Numbered from the stretch's first letter, positions 1-8,410 are shown. The stretch: 49,578 bases of DNA from Dactylosporangium aurantiacum (GCF_000716715.1 NZ_JNYJ01000086.1:1-49578); one strand, 5' to 3'. The notes: generated by a model from the sequence alone, not told the origin. Translations and numbers: made by a program.

Positions 1-350
1 GCCAGGTAGCCGTTGCCGTTGACGTTGAACGTGCCGGAGTAGTTCACCGTGTGACTGGAGCCGGGTTTCCAACCCTTGCCGACGACGGTGTTGTTGATGT
101 TGCTCCACTGGACACTGTACGAGCCGCCGGCCCCCAACGTCATGTTGACGTTGCCGTTGTCCTTCCAGTACGAGAAGAAGTAGCCGTTGTGGGTGCCGGT
201 GGTGTTCGAGGTGACGGTCCGGTCGGCCTCGGCGTGGGCCGTGCCGGTCAGCGCCAGTGTGGCCGCGGCCAGCGCGACGGCGCACGCGCCGGCGATGAGC
301 AGCCTGCCCCGGCGTAGGCGGCGCCGGGGGTGTGCGGAAATGTCATTCAT
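1..350 (-). CDS. GH11 endo-1,4-beta-xylanase, secreted (partial, 3' end outside window)
   Basis: Reading the minus strand from the ATG at 348-350 gives a basic N-terminus, a hydrophobic signal segment ending in an Ala-His-Ala type cleavage region, then a mature start containing [16 protein letters not shown] and, further on, [16 protein letters not shown]. This is the N-terminal beta-sheet pattern of glycoside hydrolase family 11 xylanases, which hydrolyse internal beta-1,4-xylosyl bonds of xylan outside the cell. Only about 116 codons lie in the window, so the two catalytic glutamates and any binding module cannot be seen. Family assignment is by recognition of the sequence pattern. It stands alone, divergent from the aldo/keto reductase gene. 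Confidence 0.88.
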   Translation of the reverse strand, partial: MNDISAHPRRRLRRGRLLIAGACAVALAAATLALTGTAHAEADRTVTSNTTGTHNGYFFSYWKDNGNVNMTLGAGGSYSVQWSNINNTVVGKGWKPGSSHTVNYSGTFNVNGNGYL

Positions 351-427
351 GCCTGCGTCCCTTCGTGCAGTGCTCGACTCGCGTCGATGGCGGCAGTCTC
401 ATTCCCGGCGGTGTCGCCGTCAATATA

Positions 428-435
428 TTTCGAAA
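428..435. promoter_or_regulatory. TTTCGAAA palindrome between xylanase and reductase genes
   Basis: The 193-base gap between the divergent xylanase and aldo/keto reductase genes is less GC-rich than its surroundings and holds TTTCGAAA. GAAA/TTTC palindromes are reported upstream of xylanase genes in streptomycetes, so this could be a sugar-responsive repressor site; that link is an inference. Nothing else in the gap looks like a gene. Confidence 0.25.
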
Positions 436-543
436 GGCGAGGAATGTATTCGTGAAAGCGACGGAAATGAAACTTACATTGCGGAGATGTTCATTTCTGG
501 GGGTACGGATCCGGCGCGGCGGCCGGTGCGGTTGGATGGGGAC

Positions 544-1383
544 ATGACCGTGACTCCCGCGCCGACGGTGGCGCTGCCGCACGGGGCCGCGATGCCCCGC
601 CTGGGCCTGGGCACGTGGCCGATGGACGACGCGGCGGCCGAGACGACCGTCGCCACCGCGATCGAGCTGGGCTACCGGCTCGTCGACACCGCCGAGAACT
701 ACGGCAACGAGCGCGGCGTCGGTCGTGGGCTCAAGGCGTCCGGGGTGCCGCGCGAGGAGCTGTTCGTCACGACCAAGTTCAACAAGCGCTGGCACGGCGT
801 CGACCTGGCCGCCGAGGCGTGCGAGCGCAGCCTGGACCGGCTCGGCCTCGACCACGCCGACCTGCTGCTCATCCACTGGCCCAACCCGGGGCAGGACCGG
901 TACGTGCAGGCCTGGCAGGGCCTGGTCCGGCTGCTGGAGGACGGCCGGGTCCGCGCGATCGGCACGTCGAACTTCAAGCCCGCCCACCTGGAGCGCGTCA
1001 TCGCCGAGACCGGCGTCGTGCCGGACGTCAACCAGGTCCAGCTCAGCCCGATGGTGACCCGCGAGTCCACCCGCGCCTTCCACGCCCGGCACGGGATCGT
1101 CACCCAGTCATGGTCGCCGATCGGCGGGGAACACAACGACGTGCTGCGCGAGCCGGTCGTCACCACGATCGCCGAGCGGCACGGGCGCACGCCCGCCCAG
1201 GTGGTGCTGCGGTGGCACATGGAGCTCGGGTTGACGGCCGTACCGAAGTCGAGCGACCCGCAACGGCTCCGGCAGAACCTCGACGTCTTCGACTTCGCGC
1301 TCACCACCGACGAGGTGGCCGCGCTCAGCGCGCTCGACCGGGGCGACGCCGCCGGGGCGGACTCCGACGCGTTCGGTCACTGA
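544..1383 (+). CDS. Aldo/keto reductase
   Basis: A 279-residue NADPH-dependent aldo/keto reductase. It starts with the family pattern PRLGLGTWPM, carries the catalytic Asp and Tyr in VDTAENYGNE, the Lys in FVTTKF and the His in LLIHWP, and ends with the cofactor-binding region VPKSSDPQRLRQN. The order and spacing match the 2,5-diketo-gluconate reductase group (AKR5-like), cytosolic enzymes reducing aldehydes and ketones. The ATG at 544 is chosen because the family start lies a dozen residues before the GLGTW motif; an in-frame extension upstream has no homology-like features. The substrate cannot be told. It converges on the FN3K-like gene 24 bases downstream. Confidence 0.9.
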   Translation: MTVTPAPTVALPHGAAMPRLGLGTWPMDDAAAETTVATAIELGYRLVDTAENYGNERGVGRGLKASGVPREELFVTTKFNKRWHGVDLAAEACERSLDRLGLDHADLLLIHWPNPGQDRYVQAWQGLVRLLEDGRVRAIGTSNFKPAHLERVIAETGVVPDVNQVQLSPMVTRESTRAFHARHGIVTQSWSPIGGEHNDVLREPVVTTIAERHGRTPAQVVLRWHMELGLTAVPKSSDPQRLRQNLDVFDFALTTDEVAALSALDRGDAAGADSDAFGH

Positions 1384-1407
1384 CCGCCCCGCGCGCGACC
1401 GCCGGGG

Positions 1408-2277
1408 TCAGCCGCGCGTGCGGAACGGGGCGAGGGTGGCCCGGATCTGGTCGCCCGCGCCCCAGTCGTCGTCGAACTGGGCCACCACGGCGAGGTGCTG
1501 CCGCAGCTGGATGATCGGCATGCGGTCGGGCCACCCGGCGTCCAGGCCGGTCAGTTCCGCGTAGACGGCGAAGCACCGCCGCGCCTCGGGCGGCGGCGCG
1601 GTCGTCCACACGTGCGCGAGGTCGACCTCGGCCCACATGTACGACACGGCCGGGTCGATCAGCGCGGGCCGGCCGTCCGGGGTGGCCAGGACGTTCTGCG
1701 CCCACAGGTCACCGTGGGTCAGGCAGGCCGGCCGGTCCGGCAGCAGCTCGGGCAGCCGGTCGCACAGCCGCTCCAGCGCCGCCCGGTCCGCGCTGTCCAG
1801 GGCCGCGTCGACCCGGGGCTCGCCGAGCCACCGCAGCAGCCGGTGCTGCGCGAAGAACGCGAAACCGTCGCCGGTCCAGGTGTTGCGCTGCCGGCGGCGA
1901 CCGAGCCAGTTGTCGCGGTGCCAGCCGAACCGCGGATGCGTCGTGCTCGTGTGCAGGTGGGCAAGGGCGTGCGCGAACCGCTCCCAGAAGTCCTCGGTGG
2001 ACGGTCGGGGCCGCAGCACCGACAGCACGAGCAGCTCGTGGTTGGCCAGCACCACGTCCGGCGTGGCCATGCCGCCGAGGTCGCGCAGCGCGGCCAGGCC
2101 CTCGGCCTCGGCGTCGAACACGTCCTCGGCGGGCGGCTCGTCGAACGCCTTGACGAACACCGGCGGCGCGTCCCGGCGGGTGGCGATGCCGGCGAGCGCC
2201 GCCAGCCCACCGGTGGCCGGTTCGACCGTGAGGACGTCGTGCATCCCGGCCCGGGCCAGGTGCTCCAGCATGATCAC
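1408..2277 (-). CDS. Fructosamine-3-kinase family protein
   Basis: A 289-residue protein of the fructosamine kinase/aminoglycoside phosphotransferase fold. The catalytic loop THGDLWAQN, the following metal-binding ALIDPAVSY, and the lysine-containing strand VFVKAF are all in place, and length agrees with the family (about 290). Members phosphorylate sugar-modified (glycated) amines or small metabolites. The GTG start at 2277 overlaps the stop of the upstream TetR gene by four bases (GTGA), so the two are translationally coupled; an ATG two codons later is the alternative. Coupling with TetR suggests it is controlled by the operators at 2948-3001. Confidence 0.85.
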   Translation of the reverse strand: MIMLEHLARAGMHDVLTVEPATGGLAALAGIATRRDAPPVFVKAFDEPPAEDVFDAEAEGLAALRDLGGMATPDVVLANHELLVLSVLRPRPSTEDFWERFAHALAHLHTSTTHPRFGWHRDNWLGRRRQRNTWTGDGFAFFAQHRLLRWLGEPRVDAALDSADRAALERLCDRLPELLPDRPACLTHGDLWAQNVLATPDGRPALIDPAVSYMWAEVDLAHVWTTAPPPEARRCFAVYAELTGLDAGWPDRMPIIQLRQHLAVVAQFDDDWGAGDQIRATLAPFRTRG

Positions 2278-2948
2278 GGTGCCTCCTTGAGGGGGAGCGC
2301 GGCGTAGCCGGCGAGCAGGATGTCGATCGCCTCGGCGAAGCGGCTGTCGAAGTCGAGGCCGGCGCGGGTCGCGATGACCTCGGCCAGGTTCGGGAACAGC
2401 GCCGGGTCCAGCTCGTCGGCGCGCTGGTCGAGGTCCGGTTCGGTGCCCTCGTGGCCGGGGGTCTGCCCGACCTCGGCGAGGGTGTGCCCGATGGTGAACG
2501 TGGCCACGACGTTGACCACGTCCATCGCCCGGCCCAGCGGCAGCCCGGCGGCGCGCATCGTGGCGAGCCACCGCTCGGACATCCGCAGCGCGTCGGGGGA
2601 GTTCACCGGCCGGGTGGCGGCGAGCGGCAGCACGCCGGGGTGGGCCCGCAGGGCGGCGCGCAGCGCGTGCGCGAACTGCCGCATCCACGGCACCCACGCG
2701 CCGGTGCGGCCGGGCGGCGGGTCCTGCAGGCCGGCGAACGCCAGCTCCATGACCCGGTCGACGAGCCCGTCGAGAAGGGCGGCCTTGTTCGGTACGTGCC
2801 GGTAGAGCGACATCGCCTCGACGCCGAGGTGGGTGCCGAGCTTGCGCATCGACAGCGCCGGCAGCCCGTGCGCGTCGAGGTACTCCAGCGCGCCGTCCAG
2901 GACCCGCTCCCGGCTCAACCCGGCCTTCACCCACACCCCCTTGACCAT
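2274..2948 (-). CDS. TetR family transcriptional regulator
   Basis: About 224 residues. The N-terminal helix-turn-helix reads from LSRERVLDGAL through LGVEAMSLYRHVPNKAALLDGLVD, the classic TetR DNA-binding domain, and the remainder resembles the tetracycline-repressor type C-terminal domain. It is the first gene of a coupled pair with the FN3K-like kinase and is divergent from a small membrane protein. The ATG at 2948 is preferred over another 21 bases upstream because the latter would place a perfect operator inside the coding sequence. Likely a repressor of itself, the kinase and the membrane protein; the ligand is unknown. Confidence 0.87.
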   Translation of the reverse strand: MVKGVWVKAGLSRERVLDGALEYLDAHGLPALSMRKLGTHLGVEAMSLYRHVPNKAALLDGLVDRVMELAFAGLQDPPPGRTGAWVPWMRQFAHALRAALRAHPGVLPLAATRPVNSPDALRMSERWLATMRAAGLPLGRAMDVVNVVATFTIGHTLAEVGQTPGHEGTEPDLDQRADELDPALFPNLAEVIATRAGLDFDSRFAEAIDILLAGYAALPLKEAP

Positions 2949-3001
2949 GCTTACAGCGTAAGCAACCATAGCAGCACGCGCCGATGCTTACACCGTAAGC
3001 A
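2948..3001. promoter_or_regulatory. Twin TetR operators
   Basis: Two copies of the same inverted repeat, TGCTTAC-N3-GTAAGCA, lie at 2948-2964 and 2985-3001, 37 bases apart, between the divergent TetR and membrane-protein genes. Both have perfect 7-base arms and differ only in the spacer (AGC and ACC). A third partial half-site (CTTAC) follows at about 3007. This is what an autoregulatory TetR operator looks like; direct evidence of binding is absent. Confidence 0.8.
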
Positions 3002-3028
3002 TCATTCTTACCGTGTGGAGGCCGCCCC

Positions 3029-3499
3029 ATGTTCGTGCTCGCGCTGACCCTGACCCTGGCCGCCGTGGCGTACTTCCTGCTCGTCACGCTCGTCGACCTG
3101 TACCCGCTGAACAACGTCCGCGACGCCAAGCCGTCCGAGCAGCGCACGGAGGTCGCGGTCAACGCGCCGATGATGACGCTGCCCGCGGTGCTGCTCGCCC
3201 TCGCGGCGACGCTGTCCGTGCCGGCGCTCGGCTACGTGGCCGGCGCCCTGGAGCTGCTCTTCGCCGCGGGCGGCCTGGTCCTGTGGTGGATGCCGTACCT
3301 CACCGGTGTCCCCGCCCCGTGGGCGACCGCCGGCACCGGCACGACCTGGGCGGAGCTGCACGCCCGCACGTACGCCCAGACCCTGATCGTGCTGCCCCGC
3401 ATCGGCGAGCGCCCCCGGCCCAACCTCGAGCACATGATCCTGCACGGCCTGATGCTCGCCGCCGCCGCGACCATCCTCGCCGCCGCCGCGCACCTGTGA
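3029..3499 (+). CDS. Small integral membrane protein, function unknown
   Basis: A 156-residue protein with about four hydrophobic segments (residues 1-20, about 50-68, 70-90 and 138-156) separated by short polar loops containing YPLNNVRDAKPSEQR and RPRPNLEHM. It resembles conserved actinobacterial membrane proteins without an assigned function; I cannot name one. A good ribosome binding site (GGAGG, 3017-3021) precedes the ATG by seven bases. Position directly behind the twin TetR operators suggests it is the main target of that regulator, possibly a stress or efflux-related membrane protein. Confidence 0.75.
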   Translation: MFVLALTLTLAAVAYFLLVTLVDLYPLNNVRDAKPSEQRTEVAVNAPMMTLPAVLLALAATLSVPALGYVAGALELLFAAGGLVLWWMPYLTGVPAPWATAGTGTTWAELHARTYAQTLIVLPRIGERPRPNLEHMILHGLMLAAAATILAAAAHL

Positions 3500-3528
3500 G
3501 GTGACGCGCACCGGAGCGCGGCCGGTGG

Positions 3529-3560
3529 CGCCAGCACGCCGAGGGTCGGGCGTGCTGGCG
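3529..3560. terminator. Bidirectional hairpin terminator
   Basis: Perfect 12-base arms CGCCAGCACGCC and GGCGTGCTGGCG around an 8-base loop, between the converging membrane-protein and metalloprotease genes. There is no U-tract, as is common for actinobacterial terminators. Confidence 0.8.
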
Positions 3561-3568
3561 TCCGGCGG

Positions 3569-5119
3569 TCAGCCGGCGAAGGCCTTGACCTCCAGCAGGC
3601 CGACCGAGCTCGTGCCGTTGGCCTGCAGCAGCACGCGCAGCCGGGTCGTGCTGACCGCGGTGAACGTGACCGTGATGTACGCGTTCGCGGTCACCGGGTA
3701 GCCGCTGGCGCCCGGCACGTCGGCGTAGGCGCTGCCCGTCCAGTACTGCAGCCGCCAGCTCGACGGCAGGTCGATGCCCTGGTTGTCGTCGAACAGGTAG
3801 ACCTGGGCGCGGCGCAGCGAGACCGCGGCGGGCCAGGTCAGCTCGGCCCACTGCTGGCCGCTGTTGGGCCAGGTGCCCCAGCGCGGGTTGACGGTGTCGC
3901 TGGACGACGGCGGGTCGATGCCGTCGTTGATGGCCGTGACCGACTCCCACGCGGAGGTGTAGGACGCCGACACGGTCGCGGACCGGGCGAGGTTGGGGTC
4001 GGGCTGCGGGTTGCCGCCGGTGCCCTTGATGAGGAACAGGTTGTCCGCGACGTTGTAGTACTGCGACAGGTAGGACCCGGCCGGCGGGTCGGTGCTGTAG
4101 TAGTCGTCGTGGTTGCAGTCGAGCCGGTCGTCGTGGGACCGGTTGGTGCAGACCGTGCGGACCACGACGTCATCGCCGTCCTTGTAGCACATGACGTCCC
4201 ACTCGTCGGTGCAGTGGCCGTAGCCGGACGCGTTGGGCGCGTTGTTGTTGACGGCGCCCAAGGTGTGGCCGAGCTCGTGCGCGGCGACGCCGGCGGTCCA
4301 GCAGCCGTTGTCGGCGCGGGCGTACTCGGGGCCGGTGTTGGAGCGGTTCGCGTCGCTCTTACGGGTGTCGCCGGCCAGACCGCCGATGCCGCAGTACACG
4401 TTGGCGTCGACGAACTGCAGGTACTTGCGGTCGGTGCGGTTGTAGCCGGCGGCCTTCACCGCGTTGAGCAGCGGCGCCCAGTCGTTGGCGTTGAGGGCCG
4501 AGTCGGCGATCTGGACATTGCGCACGACCGGGCGGCACGCGCCGTTGACGGTCTCGGTGACGTACCGGACGTGCCGCTCGCCGCCGGTCTCCTTCGCGCT
4601 CTCGATGAAGATCGTGTCGACGCCCTCGGCAAGGGTGCGGAACGTCTCCAGGTACTGCGTGTAGCGGCTGGTCGAGCCGTGGATGTACAGGACCTCGACC
4701 CGGCGGCCGCTGGTGCCGTCGCCCTCGCAGGCCGCGAGTGACTGGGCGGCGGCCGGCCCGGCCGCGGCGGCGGCGAGGGCCGGCACGCTGGTCGACACCG
4801 ACAGGCCGGCCGGTGGGGCGTCGGGGCCGTGCGTGCACATGACCGGGCTGGTCCCCTGCACCTCCAGCAGCGCGCTGCCGCACGGACCGGCGGGGCGGCG
4901 TCGCAGGCCGTGGTAGACCAGCCCGCGCGCGGCGTCGTTCGCGGGCACGGCGGCCGGGTCGGCGCGCCGGCCGTCCCGGTCGCCGGCCAGCGCGGTGCCG
5001 GCGAAGGCGTTGAGGCCGACGACGGCCGTCGCGACGGCGACGGCGGTGGCGGATGCGAGGGCGGTCCGGCGGGGACGGCGCCCGGCGAGTCTTCGCACGG
5101 CGGATACGGATCCGGGCAT
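3569..5119 (-). CDS. Secreted metzincin-type zinc protease with C-terminal F5/8 type C (discoidin) domain
   Basis: A 516-residue exported protein. A twin-arginine-rich basic start (RRLAGRRPRR) and a hydrophobic stretch near residues 20-45 form the signal peptide. The zinc site is HELGHTLG at 281-288, with a likely third ligand His302 in GYGHC and a Met-turn DVMCY around residue 310, the metzincin arrangement. Residues from about 377 to the end look like an F5/8 type C carbohydrate-binding beta-sandwich (RSATVSASYTSAWE, VYLFDDNQGIDLP, LLEVKAF). Several Cys pairs fit extracellular life. The ATG has a GGGAG site nine bases upstream. It probably cleaves proteins near a polysaccharide surface; the substrate is unknown. 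Confidence 0.85.
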   Translation of the reverse strand: MPGSVSAVRRLAGRRPRRTALASATAVAVATAVVGLNAFAGTALAGDRDGRRADPAAVPANDAARGLVYHGLRRRPAGPCGSALLEVQGTSPVMCTHGPDAPPAGLSVSTSVPALAAAAAGPAAAQSLAACEGDGTSGRRVEVLYIHGSTSRYTQYLETFRTLAEGVDTIFIESAKETGGERHVRYVTETVNGACRPVVRNVQIADSALNANDWAPLLNAVKAAGYNRTDRKYLQFVDANVYCGIGGLAGDTRKSDANRSNTGPEYARADNGCWTAGVAAHELGHTLGAVNNNAPNASGYGHCTDEWDVMCYKDGDDVVVRTVCTNRSHDDRLDCNHDDYYSTDPPAGSYLSQYYNVADNLFLIKGTGGNPQPDPNLARSATVSASYTSAWESVTAINDGIDPPSSSDTVNPRWGTWPNSGQQWAELTWPAAVSLRRAQVYLFDDNQGIDLPSSWRLQYWTGSAYADVPGASGYPVTANAYITVTFTAVSTTRLRVLLQANGTSSVGLLEVKAFAG

Positions 5120-5193
5120 GGTGTGCGGCTCCCTTCACGAAGCGAAGCGGGATCGGGACCGATGCGCGCACCGGGCGGGGTGCGACACATCGA

Positions 5194-5207
5194 CGAAAAC
5201 CTTTTCG
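5194..5207. promoter_or_regulatory. LacI-like palindrome upstream of the metalloprotease
   Basis: CGAAAA-CC-TTTTCG is a perfect palindrome 75 bases before the protease start. A CGAAA...TTTTCG pattern with a CG-rich centre is typical of LacI-family operators, suggesting nutrient control of the protease; no LacI gene is in the window, so the regulator is inferred to lie elsewhere. Confidence 0.45.
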
Positions 5208-5286
5208 CAGGGTGCCAAGATGCATCGCCGCATGTCAATGATGTGACAAGTTGTGCCAAGGACTTAAGCGCAGGCACAACTCGGCG

Positions 5287-5311
5287 CCGCGCCGAAACGT
5301 TTTCGGCGCGG
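5287..5311. terminator. Long perfect palindrome: terminator of the S41 gene or second operator
   Basis: Arms CCGCGCCGAAA and TTTCGGCGCGG (11 bases, perfect) flank CGT, eight bases beyond the stop codon of the S41 peptidase gene. Position favours a terminator on the minus strand. Its core CGAAACGTTTTCG also resembles the palindrome at 5194-5207, so it could be a second operator for the metalloprotease. Confidence 0.55.
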
Positions 5312-5318
5312 GAGAGGT

Positions 5319-6197
5319 TCAGGCGCGCAGCCAGACCACGGCCGCGGCGAGCGGGTCCGCGCCGCCGGGCTCGTCGGGCGGCAGCGGGCCGCGGTGGACG
5401 GTGCGCCGGTGATCGGCGAACCAGGCGACCGTCACGTGCATGCGGGCGCCGTCGCGCAGCAGGTGCGTCTCGTTGGCGCTGGTCATCCCGGCCGTCGCGG
5501 CGCCGAACCCGCGCACGTGCGGCCGGCCCCGCAGCGCGACCGCGACCGCCTCGCCGGAGCTGGCGGTGCGCCCGTCGGTGAGCACCGCGATGCGGCCCGT
5601 GCCGGATACGCCCCCGACGGGCGCGCGGGCCAGGGTGCGGCCGTCGAGCAGCACCCGCCCCCGGCGCAGCGTCCACGTCCGGTCCGGGCCGTCCGGCGGC
5701 ACGAAGTGGCCGAGGACGCCGTCGGGCAGCAGCGGGGCGAGCACGGCGAGCATCGGCCACATGTTGCCGCCCTGGTTGCCGCGCAGGTCGACGACCCACC
5801 CCGTCACCCCGGCGGCGGCCAGCCCACGCACCGTCCGGAGGCCGGCGTCGCGGTACGCGCGGTGCTCACCGGCGCAGGAGGGCAGCCGCAGGTGCCCGGC
5901 ACCGCCGACCACGTCCCCGGTCGGCACCGCCGTGGCCGGCCCGCCGGCGCCCCGGACGCCGGGACGGCGCAGCCCACTGTGCGCCCCGCCCGCCCGCCGC
6001 AGCACGGCGGCGATGGTGTCGTGCGTGCCGGCGTACGTGACCGCATCCGCACACCCGGCGAGAGCGTCGGCCCGGGTCGCCGGCCAGTCGACCGTGTCCC
6101 GGTGCAGCGCGGTGGACTCGATGACGTCGAGGGCGTGCAGCAGATACCGCCGGACCCGCCGCCGCGCGAGCCGGTGCACCCCGTCGATGAACCGCAC
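5319..6197 (-). CDS. S41 family (tail-specific/C-terminal processing type) peptidase
   Basis: A 292-residue protein. The core resembles the S41 protease domain: WVVDLRGNQGGNMWPML corresponds to the conserved D-L-R-x-N-x-G-G strand, and DGRTASSGEAVAVALRGR holds the catalytic Ser in the S-S-G-E motif. The second half to ADPLAAAVVWL closes the fold. No PDZ domain or clear signal peptide is visible, so it belongs to the short, retail-like group also seen in interphotoreceptor-retinoid-binding-protein-type S41 proteins. The start is GTG at 6197. It probably cleaves peptides in the cytosol or at the membrane; the target cannot be predicted. Confidence 0.82.
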   Translation of the reverse strand: MRFIDGVHRLARRRVRRYLLHALDVIESTALHRDTVDWPATRADALAGCADAVTYAGTHDTIAAVLRRAGGAHSGLRRPGVRGAGGPATAVPTGDVVGGAGHLRLPSCAGEHRAYRDAGLRTVRGLAAAGVTGWVVDLRGNQGGNMWPMLAVLAPLLPDGVLGHFVPPDGPDRTWTLRRGRVLLDGRTLARAPVGGVSGTGRIAVLTDGRTASSGEAVAVALRGRPHVRGFGAATAGMTSANETHLLRDGARMHVTVAWFADHRRTVHRGPLPPDEPGGADPLAAAVVWLRA

Positions 6198-6240
6198 GAT
6201 GCCGCCGAGCCTACCGGCCGGGCGGCACCGCGAAACGTGG

Positions 6241-6969
6241 CTACTTGGCGGCCAGCAGATCCACGACGAACCGCAGCGTGCCGCCCGGTGCCCCGTTGCC
6301 GGGGTTGTCGCCGTAGGCCATCGAGGCGGGGATGTCGAGCTGCACCCGGCTGCCGACCTTCACGCCGACCAGGCCCTCGTCCCAGCCCTTGATGACCATG
6401 CCGGTGCCGAGCTGGAAGTCCAGCGGCTGCGACCGCTTCCAGGACGAGTCGAACTCCTTGCCGTCGGCGTACGTGACACCGACGTAGTTCACCGTGATGT
6501 TCTGCCCGGCCTGGGCCGGCGCGCCCTTGCCCTCGATGAGGGTGGTCACCACCAGCTTCGACACGGTGCCGGTGCCGGCCTTCGCCGCCGGCTTGGTGCT
6601 CAGCGCCGGGTCGGCGCCCGCGGGCACCGGCGGGAACGCGGCGGGCGGCGCGGTGTCGCCCTGCGCGGGCGCGGTCTGCGCGTCGGTGCCCTGCGTGGCG
6701 GCGCCGGAGGTGGTGCTGCCGGTGCTGGTGTTGTCTCGCGGGGACGAGTCGCCGGAGCGGACCCACAGCGTGATGCCGACGATCAGCACAAGCACGGCGG
6801 CGGCCGCACCGACGATGCTCAGCATCCGCCGGCGCTTCTCCGCCGCGACCGCGCGCGCCTTCGCGGCCTTCGCCGCCGCGCGTTTCGCGGCCTTGGACTT
6901 GTCCACCTGGATGGTGCTGGGACGCTTGGAGCCCGTCCCAGGCTGCGGGTTCGTCACGCGATCGGTCAC
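6241..6969 (-). CDS. FKBP-type peptidyl-prolyl cis-trans isomerase, membrane-anchored
   Basis: A 242-residue protein with a Lys/Ala-rich cytosolic N-terminus, one transmembrane helix (MLSIVGAAAAVLVLIVGITLWV), a Thr/Ala/Pro-rich linker, and a C-terminal FKBP domain: ITVNYVGVTYADGKEFDSSW, GTGMVIKGWDEGLVGVKVGSR, IPASMAYGDN and TLRFVVDLLA. It catalyses prolyl isomerisation of exported proteins outside the membrane. The GTG at 6969 is favoured: a TATGGT element (6976-6981 on the complement) ends six bases before it, as in leaderless actinobacterial genes, and there is no ribosome binding site. The in-frame ATG at 6990 is the alternative and would overlap that element. Confidence 0.9.
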   Translation of the reverse strand: MTDRVTNPQPGTGSKRPSTIQVDKSKAAKRAAAKAAKARAVAAEKRRRMLSIVGAAAAVLVLIVGITLWVRSGDSSPRDNTSTGSTTSGAATQGTDAQTAPAQGDTAPPAAFPPVPAGADPALSTKPAAKAGTGTVSKLVVTTLIEGKGAPAQAGQNITVNYVGVTYADGKEFDSSWKRSQPLDFQLGTGMVIKGWDEGLVGVKVGSRVQLDIPASMAYGDNPGNGAPGGTLRFVVDLLAAK

Positions 6970-7030
6970 CGCAACACCATACGCAACCATCCGGCCACCG
7001 CCCACCACCGTGCGGTGCGCGGCGGCGCCG

Positions 7031-8332
7031 TCAGCCGCGCCGGCTCGCCGCCAGGACACCGGCCAGCATGATCACCGCGGCCACCTGGATGGTGAGCACG
7101 GCCACGGTCAGGTGCGCCGGCGACCGGCTGTAGAGCAGCCCGGCCGCGGTGCCGCCGGCGAGCGCGCCGGCGCCCTGGACCGCGGCGAACACGCCGTACG
7201 CGGTGGCCCGGCGGTGCCGCGGCACGAGGTCGGCGACGAGCGCCTTGACGGTGGAGTCCTGCACGCCCACGGCCGTCCCCCACAGCAGCACCGCCGCCAC
7301 CGCCAGGTACACGGCGCCGTCGAACAGCAGCGGCGGTACGGCGGCGACCAGCGCCGGCAGCGCGATCAGCACCCATGGGCCCGTCCGGTCGTACAGGGCC
7401 CCGGTGGCCAGGGCGGCGAGGGCACCGGCGGCCATCGCCGCCGCGTACATGACCGGCACCGCCGCGGTCGCGACCACCCCGGCCGCGACGAGGTGGAACC
7501 CGATCAGCCCGAACGTCACCAGACCCGCGGTGCACAACGCCGTCGCCGCGGCGAACCAGTGGAACCGGCGAGGCAGCCGGTCCCGGTCCAGTACCGGCGC
7601 GGCGGGCGCAGGATCTGCCGGTGCCGGTGCCGGTGCCGGTGCCGGTGCCGGTGCCGGTGCCGGTGCTGGTGCCGGTGCCTGACCGGCCGGTGGTGGCGCC
7701 GAACCGCCCGGTGGCGGTGCCGTGCGGGCCCGCGCCCGGATCGTGACCAGCAGCAGCATCGCGGCCGCGGCCGGCGCGGCCAGGACCGCCAGCCCGGGCC
7801 ACAGGGCGCCGGCCGAGGCCGCGACGACCGCGGCGACGAGCAGCGGACCGGCGAACGCGCCGACCTGGTCCAGGGCCTTGTGCACACCGAGTCCCCGGCC
7901 CATGCCGACCTGCCCGGCGGCGTCGGCCAGCAGCGCCGACTTCGCGGGGCTGCGGACCGCCTTGCCCAGCCGCTCGGCGAGGATCAGCCCGGCAGCCACG
8001 GCCAGGCCGGCGCCGCCCAGCGCCGGGGTGACGGCGAGCAGCGGCACGCAGACCGCGGTCAGCCCGTAGCCGGCGATCGTCAGCGTCCAGTACCGGCGGG
8101 TCCGGTCGGCCAGCGGCCCCGACACCAGCCGCAACAGCAGCGCCGCGGCTTCCCCCGCGCCGGTGACCAGGCCGACGACCACGGCGGACGCGCCGAGCGA
8201 CGCGAGCAGCGGCCCGTACAGGGACCGGGCGCCCTCGTACACCATGTCCGCGGCGAGGCTGACCACCCCGAACCCGACGACCACCCGCCATGCCGTCCCC
8301 GTGGTGCCGGCCCGGTCCGTCCCAGTGGTCAT
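7031..8332 (-). CDS. MFS transporter
   Basis: A 433-residue major facilitator superfamily protein with two six-helix halves. The first half holds the loop 2-3 signature region GPLADRTRRYW and a second positive loop ERLGKAVRSPAKSALLADA; this latter pattern is frequent in drug-proton antiporter-like actinobacterial MFS proteins. The two halves are joined by an unusually long Ala-Pro linker encoded by a hexamer repeat. The ATG at 8332 gives a short cytosolic N-terminus before helix 1. It is divergent from the Ser/Thr kinase, 78 bases apart. The substrate cannot be predicted. Confidence 0.85.
   Translation of the reverse strand: MTTGTDRAGTTGTAWRVVVGFGVVSLAADMVYEGARSLYGPLLASLGASAVVVGLVTGAGEAAALLLRLVSGPLADRTRRYWTLTIAGYGLTAVCVPLLAVTPALGGAGLAVAAGLILAERLGKAVRSPAKSALLADAAGQVGMGRGLGVHKALDQVGAFAGPLLVAAVVAASAGALWPGLAVLAAPAAAAMLLLVTIRARARTAPPPGGSAPPPAGQAPAPAPAPAPAPAPAPAPAPADPAPAAPVLDRDRLPRRFHWFAAATALCTAGLVTFGLIGFHLVAAGVVATAAVPVMYAAAMAAGALAALATGALYDRTGPWVLIALPALVAAVPPLLFDGAVYLAVAAVLLWGTAVGVQDSTVKALVADLVPRHRRATAYGVFAAVQGAGALAGGTAAGLLYSRSPAHLTVAVLTIQVAAVIMLAGVLAASRRG
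7617..7679. repeat. GGTGCC hexamer tandem repeat inside MFS gene
   Basis: About ten nearly perfect GGTGCC units (one has GGTGCT) encode the alternating Ala-Pro linker between the sixth and seventh helices of the transporter. In-frame unit changes would only lengthen or shorten the linker. Confidence 0.9.
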
Positions 8333-8410
8333 GCGGCAAGTATCCGTACAACCGTGATCGTGATCGAACCGTGATATTGATTCGGGCGCCGATGGGGCAG
8401 AAGAGGGTAC

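Noticed and set aside
187..543. N-terminal extension of the aldo/keto reductase upstream of 544
   Set aside because: The extra residues are Arg-rich, overlap the xylanase signal-peptide region on the other strand and have no family similarity.
7617..7679. Repeat in MFS gene as a mobile or regulatory element
   Set aside because: Simple hexamer expansion coding for an Ala-Pro linker in frame.
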